Shown here piece by piece: positions 53,605-61,078 of a stretch of 64,000 nt of DNA. The notes under the pieces are model-generated. The model was not told the DNA's origin. It worked only from the letters and a program-made list of their open reading frames with translations, and did no database searches. The DNA lies in contig JAKSKX010000013.1 of the NCBI GenBank assembly GCA_024401535.1, forward strand, positions 1 to 64,000, written 5' to 3'. Position numbers and translations under genes: made by a program. The stretch's first letter is position 1; each line of letters starts with the position of its first letter. Source of the stretch: Paludibacteraceae bacterium (GTDB lineage Bacteria; Bacteroidota; Bacteroidia; Bacteroidales; Paludibacteraceae).

Positions 53605-54462
53605 ATGTTGAGAATTGCAGTTCAGGCAAAAGGTCGCTTGTTTGAAGAGACCATGACAATGCTTACAGAGTCGAGCATTAAGGTAGAGTCAGGAAAGAGA
53701 ACACTTCTTGTGAAGGCTAAAAACTTCCCCGTAGAAATTCTTTACTTGAGAGACGATGATATTCCTCAGGCTGTGGCTTCTGGTATTGCCGATGTAGGTA
53801 TCGTTGGTGAGAACGAGTTTGTGGAGAAGCAGGAGGATGCTGAAATCATCAAGCGTCTTGACTTCAGCAAGTGCCGTCTATCTATCGCTATCCCTAAGGC
53901 TATTGACTATCCTGGTGTAGAGTGGTTGAACGGAAAGAAGATCGCAACTTCTTATCCAGGTATTCTTAAGATGTTCTTGGACAAGCATAATGTTAAGGCT
54001 GAAATCCATACAATTATGGGTAGCGTAGAGATCGCTCCAGGTATCGGTATGGCTGACTGTATCTTCGACATTGTTAGCTCGGGTTCTACATTGGTAAGCA
54101 ACAATCTTAAGGAGGTTGAGGTTGCTATGTATTCTGAGGCCTTGCTTATCGGTAACAAGAACTTGAAGAACGATGCCGAAAAGACTGAAACATTGAACGA
54201 GATTCTTTTCCGTTTCGATTCATATAAGAATGCAGAGGGCAAGAAGTACATCCTTCTAAATATTCCTAACGACAAGATTGATGCAGTTTGCAAGCTTCTT
54301 CCTGGTATGAAGTCGCCTACTGTTACACCTCTAAAGCAGGAGGGTTGGTCGTCACTTCACTCTGTTATCGAGGAGAAGACTTTCTGGGATATCATCAGCC
54401 AGTTAAAGCAGCTTGGCGCAGAGGGTATTCTTGTAGTTCCTATCGAAAAAATGATTCTATAA
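53605..54462 (+). CDS. hisG: ATP phosphoribosyltransferase, long form
   Basis: First enzyme of histidine synthesis; joins ATP and PRPP. At 285 residues it is the long homohexameric form with a C-terminal regulatory domain (about 210-285: GKKYILLNIPNDKIDAVCKL ... GMKSPTVTPL) that gives feedback control by histidine, and it needs no HisZ. The catalytic core includes IADVGIVGENEF and the PRPP loop DIVSSGSTLVSNNL. It lies directly behind the attenuator and ends two bases before the hisD ATG. Confidence 0.96.
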   Translation: MLRIAVQAKGRLFEETMTMLTESSIKVESGKRTLLVKAKNFPVEILYLRDDDIPQAVASGIADVGIVGENEFVEKQEDAEIIKRLDFSKCRLSIAIPKAIDYPGVEWLNGKKIATSYPGILKMFLDKHNVKAEIHTIMGSVEIAPGIGMADCIFDIVSSGSTLVSNNLKEVEVAMYSEALLIGNKNLKNDAEKTETLNEILFRFDSYKNAEGKKYILLNIPNDKIDAVCKLLPGMKSPTVTPLKQEGWSSLHSVIEEKTFWDIISQLKQLGAEGILVVPIEKMIL

Positions 54463-54464
54463 AA

Positions 54465-55745
54465 ATGAAGATTATAGCATATCCGAATCAGAAGGATTGG
54501 AAAGAGATTCTTTCCAGACCAGCCTTGGATAACAGCAGCCTTACTGAGACTGTAACCGTTGTCCTTGACGATATCAAGGCGCGAGGTGACGAGGCTGTCA
54601 AGGAGTACGAGTTAAAATTCGACAAGGTAGAGCTTGATTCCCTACAGGTGAGCGAGGCAGAGCTTACGGAGGCGGAGACTCTTGTTGCTGAAGAGTTGAA
54701 GGATGCTATTCGTCTTGCCAAGAGAAATATCGAGAGATTTCATGCAGCTCAGGATCACACGCTTCCTCGAATAGAGACTATGCCAGGTGTTACTTGCTGG
54801 CAGAAGGCCATGCCTATCGAGAAAGTAGGTCTTTATATTCCTGGCGGTACTGCTCCTTTGTTCTCGACAGTGCTTATGCTTGCTGTTCCTGCAAGAATTG
54901 CAGGCTGCAAGGAGATAGTGCTTTGTACACCTCCAGGAAAGAATGGTAAAGTACACCCTGCGGTTTTGTTCGCAGCAACTGTTGCTGGAGTTAGCAAAAT
55001 CTTTAAGATTGGAGGTGTTCAGGCCATAGGTTCAATGGCTTATGGAACTCAAAGTGTTCCAAAGGTTTACAAGATTTTCGGTCCAGGAAACCAGTATGTG
55101 ACTGCAGCAAAGCAGAGAGTTTCTTTGAAAGATGTCGCTATTGATATGCCTGCTGGTCCAAGTGAGGTAGAGGTTATCGCAGACGAAACAGCAAATCCTT
55201 CCTTTGTTGCCGCAGACTTGTTGTCTCAGGCGGAGCATGGTGTGGATAGCCAGGCTGTATGCATCACTACCAGCAAGGAGCTAGCAGACAAGGTTCTTGC
55301 TGAGGTTGAGCGTCAGTTGGAACTTCTTCCAAGAAAGGAAATCGCTTCAAAGTCCGTTGCTAACAGTAAGATTATACTTGTTAAGGATTTAGAAGAGGTA
55401 GTGGATGTTACAAACGAATATGCGCCAGAGCATTTGATTATCTCTACTCAAAACTATATGCAGATAGCGGAGAGAATCACAAATGCTGGTTCTATTTTCC
55501 TTGGACATCTTACTCCTGAGAGTGCAGGAGACTATGCTTCGGGTACTAACCACACGCTTCCCACAAACGGTTATGCAAAGGCGTACAGTGGTGTGAACCT
55601 TGATAGTTTCCGTAAGAAGATAACTTACCAGGAGATTACTCCTGAGGGGTTGAAACTAATCGGAAATGCGATAGAGATTATGGCAGAGAATGAGCAGCTT
55701 TTCGCTCACAAAAATGCTGTGACTCTTCGTATGAAACAGAACTAA
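54465..55745 (+). CDS. hisD: Histidinol dehydrogenase
   Basis: Oxidises L-histidinol to L-histidine in two NAD-dependent steps with zinc. It has 426 residues from the ATG at 54465. The frame stays open further upstream inside hisG, but that part has no family match. Key segments: GLYIPGGTAPLFSTVLML, GPGNQYVTAAK, DMPAGPSEVEVIAD, LLSQAEHGVDSQ (zinc/catalytic Gln and His) and YAPEHL with the catalytic Glu-His pair. It overlaps nothing but is almost contiguous with hisG and 11 bp before hisC. Confidence 0.96.
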   Translation: MKIIAYPNQKDWKEILSRPALDNSSLTETVTVVLDDIKARGDEAVKEYELKFDKVELDSLQVSEAELTEAETLVAEELKDAIRLAKRNIERFHAAQDHTLPRIETMPGVTCWQKAMPIEKVGLYIPGGTAPLFSTVLMLAVPARIAGCKEIVLCTPPGKNGKVHPAVLFAATVAGVSKIFKIGGVQAIGSMAYGTQSVPKVYKIFGPGNQYVTAAKQRVSLKDVAIDMPAGPSEVEVIADETANPSFVAADLLSQAEHGVDSQAVCITTSKELADKVLAEVERQLELLPRKEIASKSVANSKIILVKDLEEVVDVTNEYAPEHLIISTQNYMQIAERITNAGSIFLGHLTPESAGDYASGTNHTLPTNGYAKAYSGVNLDSFRKKITYQEITPEGLKLIGNAIEIMAENEQLFAHKNAVTLRMKQN

Positions 55746-55756
55746 AGAGAAAGATT

Positions 55757-56794
55757 ATGAGAGATTTAAAGGACCTTGTTCGTAAGAATGTATGGGCGCT
55801 TAAACCTTACTCTTGCGCAAGAGACGAGTTTAAGGGTGAGGCGTCTGTATATCTTGATGCAAACGAGAATCCTCGCAATAACCCATATAACAGATATCCT
55901 GACCCTCTGCAGTGGGAGGTGAAGAAACGTTTGGAGCAAGTCAAGGGTGTCAAGGCCGAGAATATTCTTCTTGGCAATGGCAGTGATGAACCTATAGATT
56001 TGATGTATCGAGCTTTTTGCGAGCCTCGTATTGACAATGTTGTGGCTATATGCCCTACATACGGAATGTATCAGGTTTGTGCTGACGTCAATGATGTCGA
56101 GTACCGTTCGGTAAACTTGAAGGAGGGGTATGAGCTTGATGTCGATGGACTGCTTGCAGCTACGGACAAGAATACAAAGGTTGTATGGTTATGCTCGCCA
56201 AACAATCCTACAGGAAATAGCTTGAAAACTGCAGATATAGAGCGTGTGTTGAAGGAGTTCGATGGCATAGTAGTGCTTGATGAAGCTTATAGCGATTTCG
56301 CTTCTGCGCCTTCGTTCAAAACTCGTTTGTCTGAGTTCCCTAATATAGTGATTCTTCAAACATTCTCTAAGGCGTGGGCAAGTGCTGCTGTTCGTTTGGG
56401 TATGGCTTTTGCCTCTACAGACATTATATCTGTACTAAACAAAATCAAGTACCCATACAATGTCAACAAGCTAACTCAAGAGTATGCTTTGGATATTTTG
56501 AAAGATCCTAAGAAGATTGAGGACTGGGTAGAGCAGACTATCCAGTTGAGGGGAAAGTTGGAAAAAGATTTAAGAAAGTTGTCATTTGTTGTTGATGTTT
56601 TCAAATCAGATGCTAACTTTGTACTTGCAAAGATGACTAATGCTCAAGCTGTCTATGAGTACCTTGTAGGCAAGGGTATTATCGTTCGTAACAGAAATCG
56701 TGTCACTCTATGTTCGGAGTGCATCCGAATTACTGTCGGAACAGCAGAGGAGAACGCCGAGCTTATGGGAGCATTGAATGAATTTGCGTTTTAA
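55757..56794 (+). CDS. hisC: Histidinol-phosphate aminotransferase
   Basis: PLP enzyme that turns imidazole acetol-phosphate into histidinol-phosphate. The 345 residues form a class I/II aminotransferase fold: YLDANENPRNNPYNRYPDP near the start, NGSDEPIDL, SPNNPTGN (148-155), DEAYSDF and the PLP lysine Lys205 in TFSKAWASAAVRLG. It ends the visible his cluster; hisB, which often follows in Bacteroidales, is replaced by a DUF3127 gene. Confidence 0.95.
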   Translation: MRDLKDLVRKNVWALKPYSCARDEFKGEASVYLDANENPRNNPYNRYPDPLQWEVKKRLEQVKGVKAENILLGNGSDEPIDLMYRAFCEPRIDNVVAICPTYGMYQVCADVNDVEYRSVNLKEGYELDVDGLLAATDKNTKVVWLCSPNNPTGNSLKTADIERVLKEFDGIVVLDEAYSDFASAPSFKTRLSEFPNIVILQTFSKAWASAAVRLGMAFASTDIISVLNKIKYPYNVNKLTQEYALDILKDPKKIEDWVEQTIQLRGKLEKDLRKLSFVVDVFKSDANFVLAKMTNAQAVYEYLVGKGIIVRNRNRVTLCSECIRITVGTAEENAELMGALNEFAF

Positions 56795-56813
56795 TAAATA
56801 AACATAAAGAATT

Positions 56814-57461
56814 ATGAACTACGATTTTTATGGTAGAGTTGTTTCTTTGGGAACAATCGAGTCAGGTCAGGGTGCAAGAGGTGAGTGGAAAAGATACGAT
56901 GTAGTGCTAGAGCATGAAGTCGGACAATATCCACGTCACGTTGTTGTAACTCTTTGGGGGGATACAGTTAATCGTTATCAGTTTGTTGTTAACCAGTTCT
57001 ATCATGTTGTTTGTAGAATTGACGCTCGTGAAGGAAGTGGCAGATGGTTTAATTCCATTACATTGGTAAGTGCAGATGCTATAGACCAGCAAACATGCTA
57101 TAACAATCAGATGGGTAACCGTATGGGTGCTCCTGTACAGCCAGGTTTTCAGCAGCCAGCAATGGGCGGATACCAGCAGGCACCGATGTATGGACAGCAG
57201 CCGCAGATGGGCGGTTTCCAACAGCCGGCTATGGGTGGATTCCAACAGCCGCAGATGGGTGGTTTCCAGCAACCACAGATGGGAGGAATGCCTCAGCAGA
57301 TGACTCCTCCTCCATTCGGACAGATGCCTCAGCAAAATGTTCAACAGCCTGCACCTGCAAATAATGTTCCTGCAGGTGATTTTATGCCTCCAGTTGGAAC
57401 TCCGACTGCTGCAAATGTTAGTGAAGCTCAGGTTGGTGAGGCAGACAAACTTCCATTCTAA
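56814..57461 (+). CDS. DUF3127 family OB-fold protein with SSB-like acidic tail
   Basis: A 215-residue protein. Residues about 1-98 are a DUF3127 domain (YGRVVSLGTIESGQG ... WKRYDVVLEHEVGQYPRHVVVTLWGD), a single-strand-binding-like OB fold. Residues about 105-200 are low complexity, rich in Gln, Gly, Met and Pro, and include tandem octapeptides FQQPxMGG. The end EADKLPF copies the acidic-hydrophobic tip (DDIPF type) with which SSB proteins recruit repair and replication partners. It follows hisC by 19 bp, has its own terminator and precedes nth, a repair gene. A DNA-related role is inferred. Confidence 0.85.
   Translation: MNYDFYGRVVSLGTIESGQGARGEWKRYDVVLEHEVGQYPRHVVVTLWGDTVNRYQFVVNQFYHVVCRIDAREGSGRWFNSITLVSADAIDQQTCYNNQMGNRMGAPVQPGFQQPAMGGYQQAPMYGQQPQMGGFQQPAMGGFQQPQMGGFQQPQMGGMPQQMTPPPFGQMPQQNVQQPAPANNVPAGDFMPPVGTPTAANVSEAQVGEADKLPF
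57147..57287 (+). repeat. Tandem 24-bp coding repeats in the DUF3127 gene
   Basis: Codons 112-158 contain near-copies of an 8-residue unit FQQPxMGG. Three perfect-phase copies lie at 135-158, one copy at 112-119, and degenerate units between. The DNA copies differ at only a few third positions, so length may vary between strains. Confidence 0.7.
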
Positions 57462-57480
57462 ATAAACAGATTGAATTCTA

Positions 57481-57520
57481 AATAGAGAGATGCCTTGGGT
57501 GGTGTCTCTCTATTATTTTA
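57481..57520 (+). terminator. Intrinsic terminator of the DUF3127 gene
   Basis: AATAGAGAGATGCC (57481-57494) pairs with GGTGTCTCTCTATT (57501-57514, two G-U pairs), followed by ATTTTA; six bases later nth begins. Confidence 0.7.
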
Positions 57521-57526
57521 AGGGGT

Positions 57527-58162
57527 ATGAACGACAAAGAAAGATATGCAAAGGTAATGGGGTGGTTCCAAGAGAATATGCCCAATGCGAAGAGCGAACT
57601 GAACTTTAGCAGTCCGTTTGAACTGCTTGTTGCTGTTATGCTTTCAGCACAGTGTACTGATGCCAGGGTAAATATCGTTACACCTACTTTGTTCGCTGCG
57701 TATCCGGATGCTTTTTCTATGGCTAAGGCTTCTGAGAAAGACATCTATGAGTTAGTTAAAAGCATTTCATATCCTAATAGCAAGGCTAAGCACCTGCTGG
57801 AAGCTTCTCGTAAACTGGTTTGTGACTTTGGAGGAGTAGTGCCTTCGACAATGGAGGAACTTACTAGCCTGCCTGGAGTAGGCAGAAAGACAGCTAATGT
57901 TATGATGGCTGTTGCCTTTGGGAAGCCGGCTATGCCTGTAGATACCCACGTCTTTCGTGTTTCTCAGCGAATTGGATTTACTCCTAATTCAAGGACTCCA
58001 GAGGAAACGGAAAAGATTTTGACTGCAAATCTGCCTCAAAATATTCTTTCTGATGCCCATCATTGGCTTCTTTTACATGGCAGGTATGTTTGTACTGCCA
58101 AGAAGCCTAAATGCAAGGAATGCGGCATAAAAACATGGTGCGCTGCGTATATGCAAGCGTAA
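57527..58162 (+). CDS. nth: Endonuclease III
   Basis: DNA glycosylase/AP lyase that removes oxidised pyrimidines. The 211 residues show the helix-hairpin-helix LPGVGRKTANVM with catalytic Lys121, the catalytic Asp139 in PVDTHVFRV, and the C-terminal 4Fe-4S motif C-x6-C-x2-C-x5-C (Cys 189, 196, 199, 205). It starts six bases after a terminator, so it either has an internal promoter or relies on read-through. Confidence 0.97.
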   Translation: MNDKERYAKVMGWFQENMPNAKSELNFSSPFELLVAVMLSAQCTDARVNIVTPTLFAAYPDAFSMAKASEKDIYELVKSISYPNSKAKHLLEASRKLVCDFGGVVPSTMEELTSLPGVGRKTANVMMAVAFGKPAMPVDTHVFRVSQRIGFTPNSRTPEETEKILTANLPQNILSDAHHWLLLHGRYVCTAKKPKCKECGIKTWCAAYMQA

Positions 58163-58170
58163 GATAAAGG

Positions 58171-58212
58171 AAAGCTGTTTGATATAAAATCAAACAGCTT
58201 TTTATATTTATT
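58171..58212. terminator. Terminator between nth and the nitrilase-fold gene
   Basis: Perfect 13-bp stem AAAGCTGTTTGAT (58171-58183) with ATCAAACAGCTTT (58189-58201), loop ATAAA, then TTATATTTATTT. The genes converge, so it may serve both strands. Confidence 0.8.
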
Positions 58213-59557
58213 TCTCAGTATCATTCATATGAGAAGCCAAGTCATAGCAAATATCAATAAGGGTCTCGTATCCTTCTCGCCAACTAGCTCTTATTCCATT
58301 CTTGTTTTGCCAGATAGCTTCAGGACCAGTAGTACGACTCAAATCTATACCGAACTTTCCGTCAACCTCTTTAACAACCTGTGACTTTCGATTCTTACTT
58401 GTCTGGTAACACCTATTTGCAATTGGTGATTCAAGTATAACAGCACAGAAATTCTCCATAGCACGAACTCTTAAAAGAGAATCTAATTGAGAATCTAAAA
58501 GTTTTTTATCAAGATTCTCCCATCGGTTTACTATAATGTATTTCTTGTTCTTTAAGTCCTTAAGAACATCTACATACAATTTACTACATACAAACTCAGG
58601 AACCATAATAGTCTCATCATCGCAAATAACAAATATAATATTGTCATTGCCTTGCTTTAGTATGTATAGAAATTCAGTTAGTTTTTCAGCTTTTTCAATA
58701 AGTTTTGATACTTCGCCTACTTCAACTGAGATGTCTTGATATTTGTTCTCTGACGGTTCACTTGGTTCGAGAGGTGGCAACACTGTGTAATTCTCTGTGT
58801 CAAATACATAAACTGAATCCAATAAATTCAAAGCCTTAGTCGAAGGATTCATTAGATTTGAGAATGACATATGAGCTCCAGTCGAATCGAAACCATAAAC
58901 ATAGGAATTTTCGTTATTGCTTGCATCATATCCCATTGTTACAAGTGAGAAGCACTCGTTTTCGATTGCTCTAACCTGGTTGTAGCGATACCACTTATGA
59001 TAGTCTACATTACCTCCTGTCATATTGATTAGAATATCGATTCCCTGAACTCCATACAAGGCGCTGAAAATTGGGTGATTGCAGTCATAACAGATTGTCA
59101 TGCCAATCTTTTGACCTTTCAGTACAATGGGAGCGAATTGATTCCAAGCATTGAAAATAGACTCTTTATAATCTTCAAATGACAAAGGAGAAAATCCAGT
59201 CTTTGTATTCTTGAAATACACCCTTGCAATTGTCTCATCATCCTTTGCATTGGGATTTGTATAATAAGCGAAAATAAAATCTTCTCCATTATCATCCCCT
59301 TCAACAAAGACAGCCTGCGAAGACGAAAAAATAACAGGCTTGCCAATTTTCTTGGCATATTCATCTGCCGCCTTATACCACGCATGTGCAGAATCCATAA
59401 AAACTAAATCTCCATTAAGCAGATCGTTAAATGGAATATATGCATATTCTGGAAGTACAACCAAATCAACATCGGATTTTTTCACGATGTCCATCACCTC
59501 ATTGAACCTCTCCTCCGTGTCATTTCGGTGATCTTGCAACCAAAGTCCTATCTTCAT
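58208..59557 (-). CDS. Nitrilase-superfamily (carbon-nitrogen hydrolase fold) protein with an extra C-terminal domain
   Basis: A 449-residue protein. Residues about 1-260 follow the nitrilase fold with the Glu-Lys-Cys triad: Glu37 in VLPEYAY, Lys116 or Lys119 in YFKNTKTGF, and Cys156 in MTICYDCNHP. Residues about 265-449 are a region I do not recognise, helical and then alpha/beta (NIIFVICDDETIMVPEF ... KYIIVNRWENLDKKLLD). The substrate (amide, nitrile or an acyl-N group) cannot be told. It is third and last in a tight operon with the small FAPSRF protein (12 bp upstream) and the nuclease-like gene. Base composition is visibly more A/T-rich than in the his and sus genes, which suggests transfer. 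A cytoplasmic location is likely (no signal). Confidence 0.75.
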   Translation of the reverse strand: MKIGLWLQDHRNDTEERFNEVMDIVKKSDVDLVVLPEYAYIPFNDLLNGDLVFMDSAHAWYKAADEYAKKIGKPVIFSSSQAVFVEGDDNGEDFIFAYYTNPNAKDDETIARVYFKNTKTGFSPLSFEDYKESIFNAWNQFAPIVLKGQKIGMTICYDCNHPIFSALYGVQGIDILINMTGGNVDYHKWYRYNQVRAIENECFSLVTMGYDASNNENSYVYGFDSTGAHMSFSNLMNPSTKALNLLDSVYVFDTENYTVLPPLEPSEPSENKYQDISVEVGEVSKLIEKAEKLTEFLYILKQGNDNIIFVICDDETIMVPEFVCSKLYVDVLKDLKNKKYIIVNRWENLDKKLLDSQLDSLLRVRAMENFCAVILESPIANRCYQTSKNRKSQVVKEVDGKFGIDLSRTTGPEAIWQNKNGIRASWREGYETLIDICYDLASHMNDTEK

Positions 59558-59569
59558 ATAAATCTAAAA

Positions 59570-59986
59570 TTAAAACATTCTCCAGTACTTCCTCTTAGCA
59601 CCAAATGCGCCCTTTGCTTTTGGTGTGATAAAAAGCTTATTGCAATACTTAATATATGCAGTTTCTATTTCTGCATCCTCAATAGGAGCAAATCCTAAAA
59701 CTCTGTTAATTACTTCATTAGTGTCTCTGCCATCTTTGTAATCATTGCTCTCATGCTTTTCCATAGAGTTCTCAGCATAACCGACAAATCGACTTGGCGC
59801 AAATCTAATCTCGTTATCTACTTTGTAGGCAATGAAGCAAGTGCCGTTCTTAATAAGGTTGGCAGCAAAAAATTGCTTGTCCTTGTATCCATAGGGATTC
59901 AAGTAAGCCTCTATTGTCTCAATGTTTTTCTGAATATCCTCTTGGGATTTCACAAATTCGTTTTCAATGTATTCCATATTGTTCAA
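59570..59986 (-). CDS. Small protein with a FAPSRFxGY motif, possible DNA-recognition or restriction-associated domain
   Basis: A 138-residue soluble protein. It starts with a helical segment (about 5-28), then KDKQFFAANLIKNGTCFIAYKVDNEIRFAPSRFVGYAENSMEKH (about 36-80), GRDTNEVINRVLG (about 86-98) and a basic end KAKGAFGAKRKYW. I recall similar sequences beside HNH or restriction-type nucleases, but I cannot name the family with certainty. It lies 10 bp after the nuclease-like gene and 12 bp before the nitrilase-fold gene, so all three are one operon. The basic C-terminus fits nucleic acid binding (inferred). Confidence 0.65.
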   Translation of the reverse strand: MNNMEYIENEFVKSQEDIQKNIETIEAYLNPYGYKDKQFFAANLIKNGTCFIAYKVDNEIRFAPSRFVGYAENSMEKHESNDYKDGRDTNEVINRVLGFAPIEDAEIETAYIKYCNKLFITPKAKGAFGAKRKYWRMF

Positions 59987-59996
59987 GTTTATTCAA

Positions 59997-60560
59997 TTAT
60001 AAATCAAGTAATTTAATAAGCTCATTATAAGCATAGTCCTTCGTAAAGTCAATCTGTCCATGCATAATCCTGACAAGCTTGTAACCATTCCTATAGGCTT
60101 GGATATCTCTTGTACTATCAAAAAATGCTCTCCCTTCATCTCTATACACAGGGTCTTTATCTCGAGCTTTTATGTCTCTGCAAGCCTTAATCCATAAGTT
60201 TCTGTCATAATTTAAGGGTATATCTCTATAGGCTTCAAGTGAGATTGCTCTTGCTTCTGAGAAATGCTGACGTTCATCATATTCTATTATTGTTTTTTGA
60301 CTCTCGCAAACAAAATCACATCTTAACTTGTAATTGACCCTAGCAAATTTGGGGTCTGCATTTCTGTATTGCGACAATGCTTGAAATACACGGCAGAATA
60401 AATCATCCATTTCGTATGGGGCTTGCATCCATGGAAATGTCATTTCACTTACTATGTCACAGTCGTAGATTTTATTTAAAAATCTCTGCAAATAATTCTT
60501 TTGTTCTAGAACTTCCTTTTGAGGAATAGAAATAGTTTTATTAAAATCAATAATTTTCAC
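59997..60560 (-). CDS. PD-(D/E)XK/Vsr-like nuclease candidate
   Basis: A 187-residue soluble protein. The core LRCDFVCESQKTIIEYDERQHF (residues 79-100, split here as CDF and IIEYDERQH) matches the D-x(10)-E-x-(D/E)-x-x-Q-H pattern of Vsr/DUF559-like members of the PD-(D/E)XK nuclease fold, with Asp82, Glu93, Asp95 and Gln98 as likely active-site residues. The C-terminal GYKLVRIMHGQIDF strand is also typical (tail valine-arginine-isoleucine before the last helix). It is first in the three-gene operon; its ATG is about 30 bases downstream of the terminator of the structured RNA. Whether it cuts DNA or RNA is unknown. Confidence 0.68.
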   Translation of the reverse strand: MKIIDFNKTISIPQKEVLEQKNYLQRFLNKIYDCDIVSEMTFPWMQAPYEMDDLFCRVFQALSQYRNADPKFARVNYKLRCDFVCESQKTIIEYDERQHFSEARAISLEAYRDIPLNYDRNLWIKACRDIKARDKDPVYRDEGRAFFDSTRDIQAYRNGYKLVRIMHGQIDFTKDYAYNELIKLLDL

Positions 60561-60592
60561 TTTTGTGTATTAATTGTTAAACATCACTACAC

Positions 60593-60630
60593 AAAAAAGC
60601 GTGGAGCAAGTCCTTGTCACTCGTTCCACG
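60593..60630 (-). terminator. Intrinsic terminator ending the structured RNA
   Basis: Minus-strand CGTGGA ... TCCACG stem with possible inner CAAG/CTTG pairs, followed by TTTTTTGTG. It lies about 30 bases before the nuclease-like ATG and shares three bases with the basal helix of the rod. Confidence 0.7.
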
Positions 60631-60908
60631 TTACTTAGGCCTTCGCATTGCCCTATCTGTCGAAACGAGCAACGCTGAAAGCCCCACGCAGTGTATATCA
60701 ACATACTAGTGCAAGAACGATAAGTTACTTGTACTAAGTTACGTTTACACTACACCCAATTGGGGCGTTCCCGTTGCTTTGTTTTTGACAGATAAATATT
60801 GAAGTTGCGAAGTTCAAGTAACGTCAAAACCAAAGCGTAAAGGTACGCCTTTCTATGTATATTATTTATTTCTCACATCCCACCCTAAAGGCTTTCAGCG
60901 AGTAATAG
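60593..60908 (-). ncRNA. Rod-shaped structured RNA / leader upstream of the nuclease operon
   Basis: Seven nested helices read from plus-strand coordinates: 60628-60636/60816-60824 (9 bp), 60641-60647/60806-60812 (7), 60654-60661/60787-60794 (8), 60668-60674/60772-60778 (7), 60681-60686/60761-60766 (6), 60690-60695/60746-60751 (6) and 60707-60715/60728-60736 (9, one G-U on this strand). They form a rod of about 197 nt with a 12-nt apical loop. On the minus strand a -7 element (60922-60915) precedes it. A terminator hairpin CGTGGA/TCCACG (60630-60625, 60605-60600) with six U's ends it. No match to tmRNA, RNase P or SRP RNA was found. A divergent 6S-like RNA cannot be excluded. It may also be the 5' leader of the operon. 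Confidence 0.65.
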
Positions 60909-60914
60909 ATAATG

Positions 60915-60922
60915 CAAAACTA
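60915..60922 (-). promoter_or_regulatory. Probable -7 element of the structured RNA
   Basis: Minus-strand TAGTTTTG matches TAnnTTTG; start expected near 60908. No -33 TTTG at the normal distance. No other promoter is visible between the RNA and the operon. The rest of 60923-61078 holds only A-rich DNA with two copies of AACAAAAATCA. Confidence 0.45.
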
Positions 60923-61078
60923 CAATTATTTTTAGAAACAGTTTTAATTTTTCAAAAAAATAAGTAGCTCTTGAAACAAAAATCATAGTTTCTAAGTTGC
61001 AAAACAAAAATCAAAAATGGTTGGTTCCTGACTATAGTTCGATTGTTTGTACTACCTATATTCAAATCTAAATGATAT

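Noticed and set aside
54288-54464. Longer hisD reading frame starting inside hisG
   Set aside because: The extension overlaps hisG in another frame, has no family match, and the ATG at 54465 gives the normal hisD length.
57147-57287. Regular 24-bp repeats resembling a CRISPR array
   Set aside because: The repeats are contiguous, in frame and code for FQQPxMGG; there are no unique spacers and no cas genes.
60593-60908. Structured RNA as a retron msr/msd, tmRNA or RNase P RNA
   Set aside because: No reverse transcriptase is near, no tag frame or tRNA-like ends are seen, and the conserved RNase P core (GAGGAAAGTCC type) is missing.
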